Of a DNA stretch of 49,675 nucleotides, positions 7,997 to 16,362 are shown piece after piece. Location of the stretch: NCBI GenBank assembly GCA_023301795.1, contig JALZVU010000059.1, positions 1-49,675 of the forward strand, given 5' to 3'. Numbering within the stretch: position 1 is the stretch's first letter; each line of letters opens with the position of its first letter. A model generated the notes under the pieces. That model had not been told where the DNA came from and searched no databases. It saw only the letters and a program-made list of their open reading frames with translations. Position numbers and translations under genes: made by a program. The stretch is from Granulosicoccus sp. (GTDB taxonomy: Bacteria; Pseudomonadota; Gammaproteobacteria; Granulosicoccales; Granulosicoccaceae).

Positions 7997-8290
7997 TTAA
8001 GATTTAACTGCAAACGCATTGTAGTAATACTCACTTTTAAAGCCCACAACCCAACCATCACGCCAATCGACAATGGTTCTGGCATCGAAAAAGCAGCGAT
8101 CCTTGGCATACGGACAACGGTTGGCAAATCTGCAAACAGGTGCAAGACTAATGGGATTAGGCGGGTCCCCGATCAACTTTTGCGCATCCAATAAACTGCG
8201 ATTGACTGGATCAATCTTCAGAATAGCAGAATGCGTGTGCAGGAATGCAGTGGCTCTTTTCAGGAATTCCCAAGCGCTGACCACCGGCAC
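7997..8290 (-). pseudogene. Remnant of an oligopeptide/dipeptide ABC ATPase (OppD/OppF-type) C-terminus
   Basis: The frame encodes IDPVNRSLLDAQKLIGDPPNPIS followed by VCRFANRCPYAKDRC. This is the unmistakable C-terminal extension of Opp/Dpp/Nik-type ATPases, where GDxPxPINPPxGCRFxxRCPxAxxxC is conserved. The whole nucleotide-binding domain (Walker A, signature, Walker B) is absent; the 5' part before IDPVNR is not recognisable. It is a deletion remnant. Other parts of a peptide importer are not present nearby. Confidence 0.75.
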
Positions 8291-8464
8291 ACAGATGTGC
8301 CAATCGGCTGGGTATCATGTTAGGTGTATTTCGGCGCCCAGCAAAGATTGTACCCTGCTACCGGTAGCGTATACTTGTAGTGTTAATTCGCCAGCGACAC
8401 TACCTGAATAGTCCGTACTATCCGGACGCAGTTTACGTGTGTCGGTATAACTTTTTGGAGCATC

Positions 8465-9895
8465 ATGACGTTTTTTCATTTCTGTGACAGTAAAATTTTG
8501 CTGTTCGCGGCGCTAGCATTGACAACAGCCACTACAACTGCGGCACAAACACCCACCGCCGAACCAACCTACAAAACGCCTAAATTCGCATTCCTTCGTT
8601 ATAACGAAGATTGGTCCGAACTCAAGGATGTAGACGTCAAACTGCGTAAACCTTCAGAAAGAAAAAAACATGTAAAGCTGAGTAAAGACGGTAGAAACTG
8701 GGTAAGCCTTGGTGGCCATTTACGAGCACGAATAGAGGCGTATGATGATTTCGCATTTGGCGCACCGGCAGACGCCAATGACAGCTTTATTCTCTATCGA
8801 GGTCTGTTTCATGCTGACTGGCACTTTGGTGAAAACGTAAGAATCTTCTCTGAACTAAAGCACGCAGATGTCACTAGTCGAAGCTTACCAGGTGGTGCGC
8901 GTCCGGTAGATGAAGATCAAACCGAGATACAACAGCTATTTATTGATTATAAATTTGATGTAAGCGAAAATAGTACCTTCGCAATAAGGGTCGGACGCCA
9001 AGGCTACGGGTTTGGAAAAAACCGTTTGGTCAGTCCCCTGCCATGGGCGAATGCACTACGTCACTGGGATGGCATTACAGGTATTCTCAACACACCCCGA
9101 CTTGATATCACATTTTTTGTGTCCAGCTTTAACCCGGTTGATCAAAGCGGATTCAATGACAATGATTCCTCTAACAAGCTTTCAGGATTTTATGCCGAAC
9201 GAAGCCTGTCAGCAAAGAGCGGCTTAGAGTACTACTGGCTAGCGACTGAGCGAGACGAAATAGCATTCAATGGCACTGCTGGAGATGAATCTCGAGACAC
9301 GTTCGGTTTACGCCACTGGGGTAGAGCCTCCAACCAACTGGGTTATGAGCTTGAAGGTGCGTATCAGACGGGCGACCTAGGTAGCGAGGACATATCAGCT
9401 TTTATGTTGTCGGGTGAAGCCGTCTACACATTACCGCAAACCACTAATTCAACGGTATCACTGACTGTTGATTTTGCCTCAGGCGATGATGACGCCGGTG
9501 GCGAGGTCAATACCTTCAATCAATTATTCCCGTTAGGTCACGCCTATTTTGGTGCTATTGATACCGTTGCCAGACAAAATATCATCGATATATCCGCCGC
9601 TTTTTCAACGAAAACATCAGCTCGATCATTTTTTAAAGTAGCCGTGCACAATTTTTCCCGTGCCGATCGTGCAGACGCTTTGTACAACGCAGGCGGTGGC
9701 GTTGTGAGAGCTGGCGATATCACTGCATCCAAGGACATCGGCAATGAGATCGACCTTAGCTTTAACTACTCATTCACACCTGAACTGTCTTTTGCATTCG
9801 GGTATAGCCAACTGTTTGCTGGTGACTTCTTGTCAGACACGGGTGCAGATGAGGACATCAAATTTGCCTTTTCGCAAATACTCTATAACTTCTAA
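8465..9895 (+). CDS. Alginate-export-family outer-membrane beta-barrel
   Basis: A 476-residue outer-membrane protein. A signal peptide occupies residues 1-27 (ending TTAAQ). The next part has the diagnostic start of the alginate_exp family: FAFLRYNEDWSEL, then WVSLGGHLRARIEAYDDF, ILYRGLFHADWHFGENVRIF and PVDEDQTEIQQLFIDYKF. The rest is a repeating beta pattern that ends in ILYNF with a terminal Phe. AlgE exports alginate, but most family members outside alginate operons are uncharacterised pores. No alginate biosynthesis genes are present, so a general porin role for an anionic solute is more likely. A strong ribosome site (GGAG) precedes the ATG. Confidence 0.85.
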   Translation: MTFFHFCDSKILLFAALALTTATTTAAQTPTAEPTYKTPKFAFLRYNEDWSELKDVDVKLRKPSERKKHVKLSKDGRNWVSLGGHLRARIEAYDDFAFGAPADANDSFILYRGLFHADWHFGENVRIFSELKHADVTSRSLPGGARPVDEDQTEIQQLFIDYKFDVSENSTFAIRVGRQGYGFGKNRLVSPLPWANALRHWDGITGILNTPRLDITFFVSSFNPVDQSGFNDNDSSNKLSGFYAERSLSAKSGLEYYWLATERDEIAFNGTAGDESRDTFGLRHWGRASNQLGYELEGAYQTGDLGSEDISAFMLSGEAVYTLPQTTNSTVSLTVDFASGDDDAGGEVNTFNQLFPLGHAYFGAIDTVARQNIIDISAAFSTKTSARSFFKVAVHNFSRADRADALYNAGGGVVRAGDITASKDIGNEIDLSFNYSFTPELSFAFGYSQLFAGDFLSDTGADEDIKFAFSQILYNF

Positions 9896-9949
9896 CGCGA
9901 AGGTGCTCTAAACTCATACCCCAACCCACCCATTGAAAGAGAGCACTCC

Positions 9950-11368
9950 ATGACTTCCGAAGGCAGCCATCTTGACCCAGAAGACTGGGATGACTTTGGC
10001 CGCAATATGCATGACCTGATGGATCAATGCCTGGCGCGAATGAAAAGCGCCAGAGATCTGCCATGGCAACCTAATCCCAACGACCTTGGGGACAGGTTGT
10101 CCCTGTTAGAACAAACCATTGGCGTCGGCGCCAAACAGTCTTTCGAACATCTGACCAACGACATCATGCCCTATGCCACAGGCAACACGCATCCACGATT
10201 CTTCGGATGGGTGCACGGCTCGGGACTGCCAGTTTCTGTGGGCGCAGAACTGGTTGCAACAACCATGAACAGTAACTGTGGAGGACGCGATCACGGCGCT
10301 ATCGAGGTTGAGCGCGCCACACTCGATTGGCTCCTTGACGTCTCTGGCCTACCGGAAACCGCCTCTGCCGTCCTGACCACAGGCACTTCACAAGCAACCA
10401 TTCTGGCGTTAACCACTGCTCGTAACCGGCATTTTGGCCATGAGGTGAGAAAAACCGGTATTCAAGCGCTGCCACAGATCGCCATCTATGTGCGCAAGGG
10501 AACGCATTCGTGTATCGGCAAAGCGCTCGAGTCCATGGGTTACGGCACAGACTCCATTCACGTGGTTGAAACCAACGCCGATATGCAAATGGACATCGCT
10601 TCACTCAAGCGTGCAGTTGAAGCAGACAAAGCGTCCGGCCGTGTCCCTCTGGCCGTTATCGGCACCGCCGGTTCAGTGAACACAGGCTCTTTTGACACGC
10701 TTCATGAGATCGCAGATTTTTGCGCCGAACATAATATCTGGTTTCACGTGGATGCAGCCTTCGGGTTCTGGATCCGACTGGCTGAGACTCCTTGGCAACA
10801 TCTTGTAGAAGGCATGGAGCGGGCGAATTCGATATCGTGCGATTTCCACAAGTGGATGTCAGTGCCGTACGATTGCGGCGCCTGCATGATCTACGATCGC
10901 GCCCTTCATTTTGATACATTCACCTCGCGGCCGAACTACCTTGAGCAACAAGAGCAAGGACTGGGCGGCGGTGATCTATGGTTCTGCGACTATGGGCTGG
11001 AATTGTCTCGAGGTTTTCGCGCGCTCAAGGTATGGACTGCGATAAAGTCGATCGGCACAGATGCCTTTTCCGCCTACATCACTGATAATTGCAGGCAGGC
11101 ATCGTTGATGGCAGAACTGGTGGGTGCCTCTGATGTACTAGAGCTCGCATTCCCAGTGTCCTCTAACGTGTGTTGTTTCTCCGTGGCACACGGTGATGTG
11201 AACAAGATAGCGGCAAAACTACAAGTAGCCGGTGAGGCCGTCTTCTCGACAACCGTGATTCTAGGCAAACCGTGCCTGCGTGCCGCCATCGTCAATCACC
11301 GCACAACGTCAGACGACATCCGCTACTCCATCAGCGCGGTAGAGAATGCGGTAAGGAGCATGATATAA
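9950..11368 (+). CDS. Group II PLP-dependent amino-acid decarboxylase family protein
   Basis: A 472-residue cytoplasmic enzyme of the pyridoxal-dependent decarboxylase family (aromatic amino acid, glutamate and related decarboxylases). Seen features are HPRFFGW near residue 81, His186 in KGTHSCIGKA (PLP stacking), HVDAAFGFW at 266-274 (the Asp that binds the PLP nitrogen) and the Schiff-base lysine in DFHKWM (Lys301). The length fits the family. The substrate is not obvious: the HVDAAFGFW segment replaces the more usual HVDAAYGG, so substrate-pocket residues differ. It follows the barrel gene by 54 bp and may share its transcript. Confidence 0.87.
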   Translation: MTSEGSHLDPEDWDDFGRNMHDLMDQCLARMKSARDLPWQPNPNDLGDRLSLLEQTIGVGAKQSFEHLTNDIMPYATGNTHPRFFGWVHGSGLPVSVGAELVATTMNSNCGGRDHGAIEVERATLDWLLDVSGLPETASAVLTTGTSQATILALTTARNRHFGHEVRKTGIQALPQIAIYVRKGTHSCIGKALESMGYGTDSIHVVETNADMQMDIASLKRAVEADKASGRVPLAVIGTAGSVNTGSFDTLHEIADFCAEHNIWFHVDAAFGFWIRLAETPWQHLVEGMERANSISCDFHKWMSVPYDCGACMIYDRALHFDTFTSRPNYLEQQEQGLGGGDLWFCDYGLELSRGFRALKVWTAIKSIGTDAFSAYITDNCRQASLMAELVGASDVLELAFPVSSNVCCFSVAHGDVNKIAAKLQVAGEAVFSTTVILGKPCLRAAIVNHRTTSDDIRYSISAVENAVRSMI

Positions 11369-11467
11369 ACCCCCAATTCTCAAGTCGCATATAATCGTCC
11401 AGACAACCTTCCTCAGTACGGCATATAAGAAGCAATCAATACCTAAAGAAGTATGCCGTGCTGATGA

Positions 11468-11815
11468 TCAACGCTGCCTGTAACGAAAACCACCGCGTTG
11501 CCGATACCCACCGTATCCGCGGCTGCTATGTGTGTAGCTTCCATACCTTCCAGAATGCAGCGAATACCCCTGGTTGTTATAGCCACTGTATCGATCCACC
11601 AAAAGCTCATCTGTCCCAGCTTCAGCTCTGGTAGATGCCCTTTCGGAGTAATACCTGTCGTAACGCTGGTTATGCAACGATGAATCAATCCGGTGATAAC
11701 CCGACTCATTGCCAAAATAATCATCTTCATAAGCCACGGAGGGTCTGTACTGGGCACCACTGCAAGCAACCAGTGTTATCAAGCTGACAATAACAACAAG
11801 AAGGTTCTTCATCAT
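11468..11815 (-). CDS. Small lipoprotein, Tyr/Gly/Arg-rich
   Basis: A 115-residue protein with a lipoprotein signal (MMKNLLVVIVSLITLVAC; lipobox LVAC, Cys18). The mature part is low in complexity, rich in Tyr, Ser, Arg and Gly (YRQRGGFRYRQR at the end), and probably disordered. Its start overlaps the stop of the DUF3179 gene by four bases, so the two are co-translated. I do not recognise a family; it could be a surface or periplasmic partner of the DUF3179 protein. Confidence 0.65.
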   Translation of the reverse strand: MMKNLLVVIVSLITLVACSGAQYRPSVAYEDDYFGNESGYHRIDSSLHNQRYDRYYSERASTRAEAGTDELLVDRYSGYNNQGYSLHSGRYGSYTHSSRGYGGYRQRGGFRYRQR

Positions 11816-12780
11816 TGAGCCTCACCAGATTTGAACACGTCAGTTTCAGGATTCTTCGCGGTCCAGTTTGCCCAAGTGGTTACGTCATAGTCGGCTGTAC
11901 CCTCGAACCCATGATTGAACGCCTGGTCTTTTGCGGTGTAAGTTAAATCAACCGCGACGCCGTCAAAGTCGTCTTGAATCATGCCACCATTCGCAAGAAT
12001 TTCACCTGCCGGGTAGGCTTTGGTTTTTCCAGCCTGCCGCACACCGACTACAGGCATGGCCGGGTGATAACGCAATTCTTTGGGTAACGTTGCGAAAACG
12101 CCCTGTCCGGCAGTTGCTCCGCCCATCGGCGCAACATCGTAATCGACGCCATAACTGTTGTCGCGGGACACAATAGATGATTCGGGAAATTGTGCTTTCC
12201 ATTCACCCACTGTAGCGATCTGGTGTGGCATTCCGAATATAGGCAATCCTGCTGAATCACCCGCCACTGACTCATCAAGAAAACGCGACCACAACGATCG
12301 AGTCTCCCTGTCGTACAGCAGGATATCAGCACGATAAATCAATCCCGACATACCGAAGGATAACGTCTGGTCCCCAACCCATCTATCGTACACAACACCC
12401 GTACCGCAAAGTCTACAGAATGTCACCAGTATAGGCACCTCCCCCAATTCATCGTTAACCACCTGATGCCAAACCATCATCGCCAACGGATACGCGCGTG
12501 CTTCGCCGTTTAAAGCCACACCCATCACGAAATCATCGTCATTCCAGTCTGTATCAGCAACCGCTTCGAGTTTTATCTCATCCAGAGGCACCATTGGCGA
12601 ATCAACTGGCCCAACACGAATTAGCGTTGTCTCATCCAACACATCTGAACTCGTGTCAAAGCCGTTAATCTCGCCTGCCGACGCCGTCGTCAGCGAGGCA
12701 AGAACAAAGCTTGTAGCGCACAATAGCGACGAGGCTAGCGTGGGTATACCTTTCATGATCAAGGTTGCTGACATATTCAT
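11812..12780 (-). CDS. DUF3179 domain-containing secreted protein
   Basis: A protein of about 322 residues from the ATG chosen here, because a signal peptide begins at once (LASSLLCATSFVLASLTTASAG); an upstream ATG at 12831 would add 17 charged residues. The DUF3179 pattern is clear: GEARAYPLAMMVWHQVVND, LVTFCRLCGTGVVYDR, FGMSGLIYRADILLYDRETR, and later a SIVSRD-type turn. The paired Cys-x-x-Cys may bind a metal or form a disulfide. The function of the domain is not established. It is exported and forms an operon with the small lipoprotein gene downstream. Confidence 0.82.
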   Translation of the reverse strand: MNMSATLIMKGIPTLASSLLCATSFVLASLTTASAGEINGFDTSSDVLDETTLIRVGPVDSPMVPLDEIKLEAVADTDWNDDDFVMGVALNGEARAYPLAMMVWHQVVNDELGEVPILVTFCRLCGTGVVYDRWVGDQTLSFGMSGLIYRADILLYDRETRSLWSRFLDESVAGDSAGLPIFGMPHQIATVGEWKAQFPESSIVSRDNSYGVDYDVAPMGGATAGQGVFATLPKELRYHPAMPVVGVRQAGKTKAYPAGEILANGGMIQDDFDGVAVDLTYTAKDQAFNHGFEGTADYDVTTWANWTAKNPETDVFKSGEAQ

Positions 12781-12956
12781 AGAATTGTTTTCATGACTGT
12801 GAGAAGCGCTAAGCACGTGCTCCTCTCGCATACGGCCACATCAAAAGGAAACGTTCCCACATTTCATCAGTAATCCGTCAATGATGCAAATACTATTTTC
12901 GTTATATGGCAAACAGACACGAGAAGTCGACTGTTCACCTGCGATGTCATGTAGCA

Positions 12957-13424
12957 CTACAGATCGCCAAATTCACCTTGCACATATTCTGGAAGCTGAT
13001 CTTTCGCTGGCAAGGGCGAGGGCTTGCCATTATTATCAACAGCAACAAACGTAAATGTCGCAGCTGTCACCTTTTCTCTTGAACCAATACGCTGGCGGCG
13101 CACCCAGGCTTCCACCAGAATATCCATTGATGATGTTCCTATTCTGGTCAACGTTGTATAAACACCAAGTATGTCACCCACTTTAACCGGACGGTAAAAG
13201 TGCATGCCTTCGATCGCAGCGGTTACCACCCGTCCTTGCGATCGTTGACCGGCACAAATGCCAGCAGCCATGTCCATCTGCGATAAAACCCAACCACCAA
13301 ATATATCCCCCGAAGGATTTGTATCACCGGGCATGGCGATGGTTCGGATGGTTGGCGAACGTGTAGTGCTTGGGCCAGAAGATGTGCTGGTCATATTGAC
13401 GGTACTCGGTAAAGGCGGAATCAT
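12957..13424 (-). CDS. Acyl-CoA thioesterase, hotdog fold, YciA-like
   Basis: A 155-residue cytoplasmic hotdog-fold thioesterase. The family core MPGDTNPSGDIFGGWVLSQM is at residues 31-50, with the catalytic Asp in SQMDMA just after, followed by GMHFYRPVKVGDILGVY. The end (TFTFVAVDNNGKPSPLP) matches the usual YciA C-terminus. It hydrolyses acyl-CoA thioesters. The first 20 residues are Ser/Thr/Pro-rich and unlike the family, so translation may begin at the ATG at 13394. Confidence 0.87.
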   Translation of the reverse strand: MIPPLPSTVNMTSTSSGPSTTRSPTIRTIAMPGDTNPSGDIFGGWVLSQMDMAAGICAGQRSQGRVVTAAIEGMHFYRPVKVGDILGVYTTLTRIGTSSMDILVEAWVRRQRIGSREKVTAATFTFVAVDNNGKPSPLPAKDQLPEYVQGEFGDL

Positions 13425-13510
13425 AATTCAGTAAATAGACACATTGCACCTGCTAAATGGTGCATGCGATACCAAACTTGTAGTAAACGAAACTACCATT
13501 AAAAAAGCCA

Positions 13511-13678
13511 CTACATCAGAGAATTCACACCTTCGTAGCGCGAAAGCGACCAGTCGATACAAAGCGCGTCAACCAGTAACGTAATACAACTACCGACGTA
13601 TACAACGGTCGACGAACAATCAACAACCGCGCCACGAACCTTTTTTAAATACTTTTCTATATCCAGAACTTCAGACAT
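13511..13678 (-). CDS. Small peptide of unknown function
   Basis: A 55-residue frame with an ATG preceded by GGAGG ten bases upstream. The N-terminal half is charged (VLDIEKYLKKVRG), and the rest is hydrophobic with three Cys (VVDCSSTVVYVGSCITLLVDALC), ending in SRYEGVNSLM. This charged-leader/hydrophobic-core form would suit a small membrane peptide or a precursor peptide, but no modification gene stands beside it. It is divergent from the porin gene. I do not recognise it. Confidence 0.4.
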   Translation of the reverse strand: MSEVLDIEKYLKKVRGAVVDCSSTVVYVGSCITLLVDALCIDWSLSRYEGVNSLM

Positions 13679-13900
13679 TTTTGATTGTCCTCCGTTATAG
13701 CTAACAGTATTTGAACAATAGTTGTTATCTAATGGATCTAAACACCCATATCGATATGAGTGTTCTCGGTCTACCTTAGAAAAACGATTGCTTATCCGTA
13801 AAGTCAGTACCACACGTACTGAGTGTTGTTTTCGTTCGGCAACACAGGGATTTTCCTGGTGAGCATTTTATGTTCGTATTTTAGATACTCAGGAAAATCT

Positions 13901-14929
13901 ATGAAACTAATCTATTTGCTAGCTATCAGTGGCACAGTCATTTTTGCAACCGAATCAGCTCAGGCTGTCGACTTCAAATTGTCTGGTCAGGTAAGTCGGA
14001 TGGTTGTCGCACCCGATGATGCATCTGGCAGCGAAATACAACATCAGGACATTGGCTGGTCCGGAAGCCGCTTCCGATTTACAGGCGAACAGGCACTGGA
14101 CAACGGCACCAGCGTAGGTTTCAGACTCGAGCAACAGCTTCAATCAAATCCGTCGTTCGCCAGCGAAGGTGGTGGTCAGGATGGCGGTGGCAATGACGAC
14201 TTCATCGACAACCGTTATCAGGATTTGTACTGGCAGGGCAAGTACGGAAAAGTTGCACTGGGCAAAGGCGACGGCGCATCAAACGGCGCCACTGAGGCAG
14301 ACCTATCGGGTACCGCTCTAAGTTCAAGCTCAAATCATCAGGATAATTGGGGAGCCTATTTTCTGACTTCTGACGGTGCTGGTGGCGGTGTCACCTGGGG
14401 TAGCCTTTTCACAATGCACGATGGACTGAGTAGAGTAAATCGCGTGCGATATGACACGCCAACGTTCTTTGGAGTCGGCGCAGCCGTAAGTTCAGGGCAA
14501 GGCGGTTCTACTGAACTAAGTGCAAAATACGGTGGCGATATAGCCGGCGCTAAAGTTGATGCCCGTGTCTTCTATGCTGATGCTAAGGACTTTGCTGCAG
14601 ATGCTGAAATCATGGGTCTGTCTGCATCCGTCCTATTGGCTAGTGGATTCAATTTGACGGTTGCTTTTTCTGATCGGGACAATACTGTAACTGCTGATCA
14701 GGACGCCACCACAGTAAAGTTGGGCTACAAGCTGGGGGCTCATGCCATAACCCTCGACTACGGTGAAGGCGAAACAGGTGGGATAGATGCTGATACAGTA
14801 GGTATCACTTATGCACTACGACCTATAGCTGGGGTGGAAGTTTTCACGACGTATCGCCAGCTTGATGCTGATCTTGCAGGTGCGCAGTCCATCGATCTCG
14901 TTGCGTTAGGTTCAAGGATCAGATTCTAA
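13901..14929 (+). CDS. Gram-negative porin
   Basis: A 342-residue outer-membrane porin from the ATG chosen here (AGGA ribosome site; signal peptide MKLIYLLAISGTVIFA...SAQA). An upstream ATG at 13823 would add 26 residues before the signal. Typical porin stretches follow: FKLSGQVSRMVVA, IGWSGSRFRFTGEQALDNG, GFRLEQQLQSN, DNRYQDLYWQGKYGKVALGKGD; it ends in SRIRF with a terminal Phe. It resembles the Porin_4 group of general diffusion pores. Its stop overlaps the start of a small lipoprotein gene (TAATG). Confidence 0.88.
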   Translation: MKLIYLLAISGTVIFATESAQAVDFKLSGQVSRMVVAPDDASGSEIQHQDIGWSGSRFRFTGEQALDNGTSVGFRLEQQLQSNPSFASEGGGQDGGGNDDFIDNRYQDLYWQGKYGKVALGKGDGASNGATEADLSGTALSSSSNHQDNWGAYFLTSDGAGGGVTWGSLFTMHDGLSRVNRVRYDTPTFFGVGAAVSSGQGGSTELSAKYGGDIAGAKVDARVFYADAKDFAADAEIMGLSASVLLASGFNLTVAFSDRDNTVTADQDATTVKLGYKLGAHAITLDYGEGETGGIDADTVGITYALRPIAGVEVFTTYRQLDADLAGAQSIDLVALGSRIRF

Positions 14930-15126
14930 TGAATATTATGACCAAAGTTTTCCTACTGACTTTCGCGACAAGCTTAGCAAGCTGCGCTGCAACGGGTCCT
15001 GCCAATGACGGGTTTGAGCTATCGCAGGAATCAGTGAACATCGGTACGCTCCTAGGCGATGACACATTGAAAGTTAGTGTTGACACACCTATTGATAAAC
15101 AAAAAGCTACATCAACACCACAGTAG
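14929..15126 (+). CDS. Small lipoprotein coupled to the porin
   Basis: A 65-residue protein with a lipoprotein signal (TKVFLLTFATSLASC; lipobox SLASC). The mature part of about 46 residues is polar and has no recognised domain. Its ATG shares a base with the porin stop (TAATG), so translation is very probably coupled. It could assist assembly or stability of the porin or tether it. Confidence 0.6.
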   Translation: MNIMTKVFLLTFATSLASCAATGPANDGFELSQESVNIGTLLGDDTLKVSVDTPIDKQKATSTPQ

Positions 15127-15156
15127 CTATAAAAATCTGTATTTTCTACCGATAGC

Positions 15157-15189
15157 ATTGCCTCCAATCCAATGTGGGTTGGGGGCAAT
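15157..15189 (+). terminator. Strong stem-loop after the porin/lipoprotein pair
   Basis: Bases 15157-15170 pair with 15176-15189 to give a 14-bp stem (two G-T wobbles) around a five-base loop (AATGT), 31 bases after the lipoprotein stop. There is no T tract, so it is a 3'-end stabiliser or a Rho-assisted terminator rather than a classical intrinsic terminator. Confidence 0.5.
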
Positions 15190-15313
15190 TGCACTAGCGA
15201 TGAGAAAGACAGACTTATGTTGCAATATGCTTAAGCAGCTTTTTGATTTTAGGGATTCCCCTTGAATATTTGGTGTATAACAATGGCTTACCTGCCTGAT
15301 TGAAGTTGCCACG

Positions 15314-16309
15314 ATGCCCCAGTCTGTATTTCGTTATATTTACGATAACTCTCTCAGGCAACAGGTTGTGCTGATTCTTCTCACGCTGTCATTGATCCCA
15401 TTAGCGCCCGTACCACTTGAGATACAACGCCGAGTCCTTGATGATGCTATTGCGCAAAGTGATACTGATCTGCTGATCAAGCTTGCCATGTTTTACTTGA
15501 TCGCGTTATTAGTGGCTGCGGGGCTAAAAGCTACAATGCAAATCCAGCGCGGTCTTATCTCTGCCCGCATAGTTCACTCTCTTCGCTCCTCTGTTTACTA
15601 TTGCATCTACACCATAGTGCCACCGTCAAAACTGGGAACGAAGTCCATTGACGAAGACAAGGTTGATGAAGGTGCCGTAGTCTCGATGCTCAGTAGCGAA
15701 GTGGAAAAGCTGGGCGGATTTGCTGGTTCATCGATCTCAGGACCTTTGTTGCAGGTCGGCACTCTTATGTCAATTCTTGGCTATATGTTCTGGGTAGAAC
15801 CGTTAGTAGCGTCTATCGCGTTGGTTCTCTACTCACCGCAATTCTTTATTGTTCCGTACTTTCAAAAGCGATTAAATGAATTATCGAGAAAGAAAGCCAT
15901 CAAGGTACGCGAACTGGGAGCTTTTATTGTTGATCACTCTGAAAACGACTTGATCAGCAAAGAAGCACCACCAACATTTTTGACTCTGACCGACCAAATA
16001 CTGCAAATTCGGTCAAATTTTCTCAAACGTAAAAACCTGATGAAGGTGATCATAAACCTACTAATTGCGCTTGGCCCTTTCGGCGTTATTGCATTCGGTG
16101 GCTGGTTGGTAATTCAGGACCGACTTGAGCTCGGCGTTATTCTGGCCTTTGTCTCTGGGCTTGAGAGGCTGGGTGGGCCTATCCGACAATTAATTGCCGA
16201 ATACAGCCAAATCACTGAAGCACAAATGCGATATCAGATGCTGTTGGATTCATTTCCTGCACATCAGAGTCTAATGGCGAAAGCACCCGCTAAACCCGCT
16301 ACAGCCTGA
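15314..16309 (+). CDS. ABC exporter transmembrane domain without ATPase domain
   Basis: A 331-residue membrane protein that corresponds to the transmembrane half of a type-IV ABC exporter. There are about six helices: near residues 18-35 (VVLILLTLSLIPLAPVPLEI), 55-72, 145-180 (a pair) and 240-280 (a pair), with long cytoplasmic coupling helices between them. The family usually continues with a 240-residue nucleotide-binding domain; here the frame ends soon after the last helix in a Lys/Ala/Pro tail. No Walker A or signature motif is present in it or next to it. It may pair with an ATPase encoded elsewhere, or be a specialised or decayed form. The frame is undamaged and begins with a normal ATG. 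Confidence 0.75.
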   Translation: MPQSVFRYIYDNSLRQQVVLILLTLSLIPLAPVPLEIQRRVLDDAIAQSDTDLLIKLAMFYLIALLVAAGLKATMQIQRGLISARIVHSLRSSVYYCIYTIVPPSKLGTKSIDEDKVDEGAVVSMLSSEVEKLGGFAGSSISGPLLQVGTLMSILGYMFWVEPLVASIALVLYSPQFFIVPYFQKRLNELSRKKAIKVRELGAFIVDHSENDLISKEAPPTFLTLTDQILQIRSNFLKRKNLMKVIINLLIALGPFGVIAFGGWLVIQDRLELGVILAFVSGLERLGGPIRQLIAEYSQITEAQMRYQMLLDSFPAHQSLMAKAPAKPATA

Positions 16310-16362
16310 CAAACTGTGAAACGACACATTAAAACAATCGCAGCACATAAAATGCACAGAGT

